Translations under genes and position numbers: made by a program | Assembly (NCBI GenBank): GCA_036396915.1 | Contig: DASWJX010000338.1 | Location: 1-8,978 of the forward strand | Source of the DNA: BM509 sp036396915 | GTDB lineage: Bacteria > Desulfobacterota > Desulfuromonadia > Desulfuromonadales > Geopsychrobacteraceae | Length of the DNA stretch: 8,978 nt | Direction of reading: 5' to 3' | Notes under the pieces: generated by a model | The model's database searches: none | Seen by the model: the letters and a program-made list of their open reading frames with translations, nothing else | What the model was told of the DNA's origin: nothing | In this document: piece after piece, positions 6,809-8,978 of the stretch | How the letters are laid out: each line of letters opens with the position of its first letter | Position numbering within the stretch: the stretch's first letter is position 1

Positions 6809-6933
6809 TACGGAAGAAAGGTTATGGTTCCCTTGGGCCTTGGCGCGTCCTTCGTCACCTCGTCCATGGAGATCTGCGGATCGTCATCGTACGGGTCCGA
6901 CTCGTTGATCCACTGACCATGGGTGCCTTGCAC
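6809..6933 (-). pseudogene. Possible remnant of a GC-rich minus-strand coding sequence
   Basis: Between the kamA-like stop and the winged-helix gene lies 178 bp with no intact gene. On the minus strand, positions 6933 to about 6809 read in one frame as an acidic peptide (QGTHGQWINESDPYDDDPQI and onward, about 41 residues) with strongly GC-rich third positions. This differs from the AT-richer neighbouring genes. The frame is closed by a stop just upstream of 6933 and runs directly into the repeat boundary, so it looks like a piece of a gene cut by a rearrangement. I do not recognise the protein. It may also be a chance open stretch. No convincing terminator for either convergent operon is visible here. 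Confidence 0.25.
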
Positions 6934-6984
6934 CTAAGGATGACTGCGGCTCGATTTATCATATGTGCCCTTGGCTCCTTCTGT

Positions 6985-8001
6985 TTACAATCGCTCTAAA
7001 ATTTTCCTGACGTCTTCCTGGAAGATCCCGTAATATTTCTCGCCCGCAAAAGAGTTGCCCTCCCGCAGCGGCTGCCCCATTCCGGCATCACCGAGCAATT
7101 CTCTCATTTCTCTGGCCAGGCGCCGCCACTCGGAGGCGAGCATTAGAGGATCGAGCTTTTGCCGTTTGGGATCTGACACCCCGACCCAGAGGATCTCCAG
7201 GGCGCGAAACAAAGGAACTGAATGCTGCCAGGGAGTAAATCCTGTCGGGCGCAGCAAGGCATCAAGTGTCCCCCCTGAAAGGGAATAGCTCTTCTCGCGA
7301 GCGGCGGTTCGTACTTGCACCACGCCGGAATGAACCATTTCCGCCAGCACATTCTGGGTTGAACGTGGGTTCTGCCCGATCCGTTTGGCAATAAGCGAAG
7401 GGTGGATTTCATCGACGGAGCCGAGCAAACAAAGAATCTCACAGCGTAAATTTACCCCCAGTAGCGCACGCAATCTTAATAACAGCGTTGGCAAACCCTC
7501 CCTGGGGAAGGGCTGGGAAAGGTTCCGCATTTTAACAGGAGGGCGCAACAACCCATGCCGCCGAAAAATCTCGTCACAATCCTTCGGCGTAGGCATCGGG
7601 CGCCCGTCTTTCATGTATAAGAGAGGCGATTCCCTCTCCAGGGTGTATTTTGTTGCCAGCTTTTTCCATTTGAGAGCAACCGACGATTTTTGACCGAGCA
7701 GATCAGCAACCGCGCTTAGTTCAGCCTTGGCCCGGAAATCAAATTGTTTCACCAGGCTTTGTAGTCGCTGAACATTAAGAAAGTCGCCGTTGACCACCAG
7801 CCAAGCCAGCACTTCGTCAAAAAGCCGCGCATCATAACGAGCGACATTTAAAGTCAGCAGCAGGAGCGCTTCCGGATCGACCACCTTTGATTCTTCGGAG
7901 CCGCTGTACCCGGCTACGCCGATGGCAGACCACTGCCGCCACAGAAGAGCCAGAAGCTGTTCGAGTATCGTTTCTTTAAATTTGTTCAACGAGGTGTTCA
8001 T
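6985..8001 (-). CDS. Winged-helix domain protein, partner of the nucleotidyltransferase
   Basis: A 338-aa soluble protein I cannot assign to a named family. Residues 1-120 are mostly helical (LEQLLALLWRQWSAIGVAGY near the start). Residues 185-242 look like a winged helix: a first helix CEILCLLGSV, then PSLIAKRIGQNPRSTQNVLAEMVHSGVVQV as helix-turn-helix, then a basic wing ending KSYSLS. The rest is helical. No signal peptide or membrane segment is seen. The start is the ATG at 8001, with GGGAG at 8013-8009, 7 nt upstream; the longer frame to 8076 is inside the upstream gene. It overlaps the nucleotidyltransferase gene by 26 bp, which implies co-expression. By analogy with AbiE-type pairs it could be the DNA-binding antitoxin and autoregulator, but unlike AbiEi the wing is central and the protein is longer. 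Codon use is AT-richer than in the cox region. Confidence 0.75.
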   Translation of the reverse strand: MNTSLNKFKETILEQLLALLWRQWSAIGVAGYSGSEESKVVDPEALLLLTLNVARYDARLFDEVLAWLVVNGDFLNVQRLQSLVKQFDFRAKAELSAVADLLGQKSSVALKWKKLATKYTLERESPLLYMKDGRPMPTPKDCDEIFRRHGLLRPPVKMRNLSQPFPREGLPTLLLRLRALLGVNLRCEILCLLGSVDEIHPSLIAKRIGQNPRSTQNVLAEMVHSGVVQVRTAAREKSYSLSGGTLDALLRPTGFTPWQHSVPLFRALEILWVGVSDPKRQKLDPLMLASEWRRLAREMRELLGDAGMGQPLREGNSFAGEKYYGIFQEDVRKILERL

Positions 8002-8575
8002 AGCCGAACTCCCGGAAAAACATCTTGGTACTCTCCAAGTAACCTTCTGACGGATCATGTGTTCGAGACCAGGCAACGGCCTTCAACAATTCCTCATCGG
8101 TCGGATTTAGCGCCTGTAGATCGGTCGCATGATAACTGCCGAATTGATCAACGGCTGCATAGAGCTTGAAATGGATCTGGTCGATACGACCAATGAAAGC
8201 AACCGTCAGCTTTTCCCCGAACCTTTTCCAGCTCAGCCGGTCGGCAAAGCCTTTTGGCAGCCCAAGGCGAAAAAGTCCGCCCTCGCCGCTGCTGGGACCG
8301 TTATTCAACCAATCCTTCGGAAGCCCCAGGTCCTCCGCAACTTCTCGTGCCGCCCTCTCCAAGGCTTCCGGGAGTGGGGCCGGATCAACCAACTCGCCAT
8401 CATCGTCCGCCAGCGCGACAATATCGACATCTCGGGTGGCGCGCATGACCAGCTCGGTAGCAACCAATGCGGTTCCTCCACAAACCACCAAGTTGAAATT
8501 CGGCGCGCCAGCTATATCCAGACGACCGCTCAGCAAGCGCAGGGCGGTGTCAAATTGCTCATATTGATACGTCAT
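7976..8575 (-). CDS. Nucleotidyltransferase-fold protein (DUF6036/AbiEii-like)
   Basis: A 199-aa protein with the polymerase-beta-type nucleotidyltransferase signature: Gly33-Gly34 (VVCGGTAL) followed by Asp49 and Asp51 (TRDVDIVAL), the usual GG...DxD metal-binding pattern. A later segment KLYAAVDQ...HATDLQAL (137-155) matches the Lys-Asp helix region seen in AbiEii, MNT and DUF6036 proteins. Such enzymes transfer NMP to RNA or protein; several act as toxins or protective modifiers in toxin-antitoxin and phage-defence pairs. No third catalytic carboxylate can be placed with confidence. The ATG at 8575 follows AGAAGA at short spacing. It is the first gene of a two-gene operon with the winged-helix protein and has its own promoter. 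A purely metabolic role cannot be excluded. Confidence 0.8.
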   Translation of the reverse strand: MTYQYEQFDTALRLLSGRLDIAGAPNFNLVVCGGTALVATELVMRATRDVDIVALADDDGELVDPAPLPEALERAAREVAEDLGLPKDWLNNGPSSGEGGLFRLGLPKGFADRLSWKRFGEKLTVAFIGRIDQIHFKLYAAVDQFGSYHATDLQALNPTDEELLKAVAWSRTHDPSEGYLESTKMFFREFGYEHLVEQI

Positions 8576-8592
8576 TGAATCTTCTAGTTCGC

Positions 8593-8604
8593 AGTATGCG
8601 TACT
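8593..8604. promoter_or_regulatory. Near-palindrome over the -10 of the nucleotidyltransferase promoter
   Basis: AGTATGCGTACT has AGTA/TACT arms and a GC centre, with one mismatched pair. It overlaps the outer end of the -10 element and the expected transcription start. This is where an autorepressor such as the winged-helix partner would bind. The size is small, so chance is possible. Confidence 0.3.
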
Positions 8605-8630
8605 ATAAATGACATTTACACGGTTTTCAA
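8602..8630 (-). promoter_or_regulatory. Sigma70-like promoter for the nucleotidyltransferase/winged-helix operon
   Basis: On the minus strand, TTGAAA (8630-8625) and TATAGT (8607-8602) are exactly 17 bp apart; each matches 5 of 6 consensus bases. The predicted start is near 8595, giving a leader of about 20 nt before the ATG at 8575. This is the best promoter match in the window and shows the module carries its own expression signal. Confidence 0.65.
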
Positions 8631-8743
8631 TAGAATTGATAGAACCGACCAGGGGATCGCTCTCCCAAATTGGGAACCGAGGAGGCCATTAATATCTCGC
8701 TCGAATGTAATGTTCGAACGTGCCGTAAAGCCGACCCTGTGAG
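8631..8743 (+). other. Gene-free stretch, probably degenerate group II intron sequence
   Basis: No coding region is supported here. The stretch directly precedes the domain V fold on the same strand and contains small hairpins, for example TCGAA (8701-8705) with TTCGA (8713-8717) around a 7-nt loop, and a CCCAA/TTGGG pair near 8674-8684. These could be remains of intron domains III-IV, but I cannot match them to a defined intron class. The intron reverse transcriptase gene is absent. Confidence 0.3.
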
Positions 8744-8777
8744 GAGTCGTGTGCGTAAATAGCGCACGCACGGTTCT
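8744..8777 (+). ncRNA. Group II intron domain V remnant
   Basis: The stretch folds like domain V, the catalytic hairpin of group II introns. An 8-bp lower stem pairs GAGTCGTG (8744-8751) with CACGGTTC (8769-8776); a 2-nt CG bulge (8767-8768) follows on the 3' side; the upper stem pairs TGCG (8752-8755) with CGCA (8763-8766) and carries a short A-rich loop. The bulge size and position, the ACGGTTC 3' strand and the following TGAGAGGGG match bacterial introns. Departures from an active intron are AGT in place of the AGC catalytic triad, a loop that is not GNRA, no recognisable domain VI, and no reverse transcriptase nearby. It is therefore most likely a dead 3' fragment. Confidence 0.75.
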
Positions 8778-8780
8778 GAG

Positions 8781-8886
8781 AGGGGCCGCTGCTGCCGGAA
8801 TATGTCGAGCATTTCGGCGAGACGCTGGTGATCCGCACGCCGGAGGGGGAGCGGGTGGAGTATCCGGATGTGGGCTTCGGCTAGGA
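8781..8886 (+). pseudogene. Displaced 3' end of a kamA-like gene (distal repeat copy)
   Basis: This is the second copy of 6703-6808, with 100 of 106 positions identical. In the kamA reading frame it encodes the same C-terminus up to the TAG at 8882-8884, with Ser326 changed to His (two base changes), three synonymous changes (TTG/CTG, GAA/GAG, GTC/GTG) and one Val/Gly change at the left edge. There is no start or upstream part of the gene; the sequence before it is the intron domain V. It is thus a 3' fragment of a kamA-like allele, either an exon left behind an intron or a piece displaced by recombination. Confidence 0.88.
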
Positions 8887-8978
8887 GCCTGTCGGACTAT
8901 ACGGGCCGAAGCGAAAACTTGGAAGCTTGAGACCAGATTTTGGCTCGTTTGAGAGCTCATAGCCATAGCTATGGGCCG
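8887..8978. other. Gene-free right edge, possible mobile-element end
   Basis: After the repeat boundary nothing codes for a recognisable protein up to the window end. The boundary itself reads GAGCCTGTCGGACTAT, similar in style to the terminal repeats of some insertion sequences, and a perfect 12-bp palindrome CCATAGCTATGG lies at 8963-8974. No transposase is within view, so an insertion-sequence end is a guess. Confidence 0.2.

Noticed and set aside
6922..6934. Short hairpin GGTGC-CTT-GCACC between the convergent operons as a terminator
   Set aside because: The stem is only 5 bp with a 3-nt loop and no T-run follows on either strand.
8674..8684. CCCAAATTGGG as an operator or terminator
   Set aside because: The centre leaves no room for a hairpin loop beyond one base, and it lies upstream of no visible gene start; it is mentioned only as part of the intron-like stretch.
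1..8978. CRISPR array, tRNA or rRNA genes
   Set aside because: No regularly spaced short repeats and no tRNA- or rRNA-like sequence were seen on either strand.

Overview
The window looks like a chromosome segment from a GC-rich, respiring Gram-negative bacterium. The oxidase operon layout, the KamA-family gene and the general style resemble Desulfuromonadia (Geobacter/Desulfuromonas relatives), but that placement is an impression from gene content, not a database result.

Left part, minus strand (1-4397): a tightly packed respiratory operon read right to left: SCO/SenC copper-assembly factor, then cytochrome c oxidase subunits I, III, IV and II, then the first 48 codons of a probable heme O synthase that runs off the window. 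Neighbouring genes overlap or lie 8-15 bp apart. Subunit II carries both the CuA site and a C-terminal CxxCH cytochrome c domain. Subunit I has the Tyr-Ser version of the D-channel end. Together these predict a caa3-type, A2-class heme-copper oxidase that ships with its own copper and heme-modification factors.

Centre (4398-4617): a 220-bp divergent control region with a plausible sigma70-like promoter on each strand. To the right, on the plus strand (4618-6806), is a second translationally coupled operon: a small SlyX-like coiled coil, a membrane-anchored rhodanese, a four-helix MauE/DoxX-type membrane protein with a CxC motif, and a KamA-family (lysine 2,3-aminomutase-like) radical SAM enzyme. 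Overlaps of 8, 4 and 1 bp link these genes.

Right part (6807-8978): an accessory, visibly more AT-rich segment. Two minus-strand genes overlapping by 26 bp encode a GG...DxD nucleotidyltransferase-fold protein and a 338-aa protein with a central winged-helix-like segment. They have their own strong promoter with a near-palindrome over the -10, and look like a toxin-antitoxin or abortive-infection type module. The segment is bracketed by two direct copies (106 bp, 6 mismatches) of the 3' end of the KamA-family gene. The distal copy is immediately preceded by a fold that matches group II intron domain V, with no recognisable domain VI. The last ~90 bp hold no gene and may be the edge of another mobile element.

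The most interesting points are the intron scar fused to a diverged allele of the kamA-like 3' end, the nucleotidyltransferase/winged-helix pair caught between the repeats, and the rhodanese-MauE-KamA coupling.
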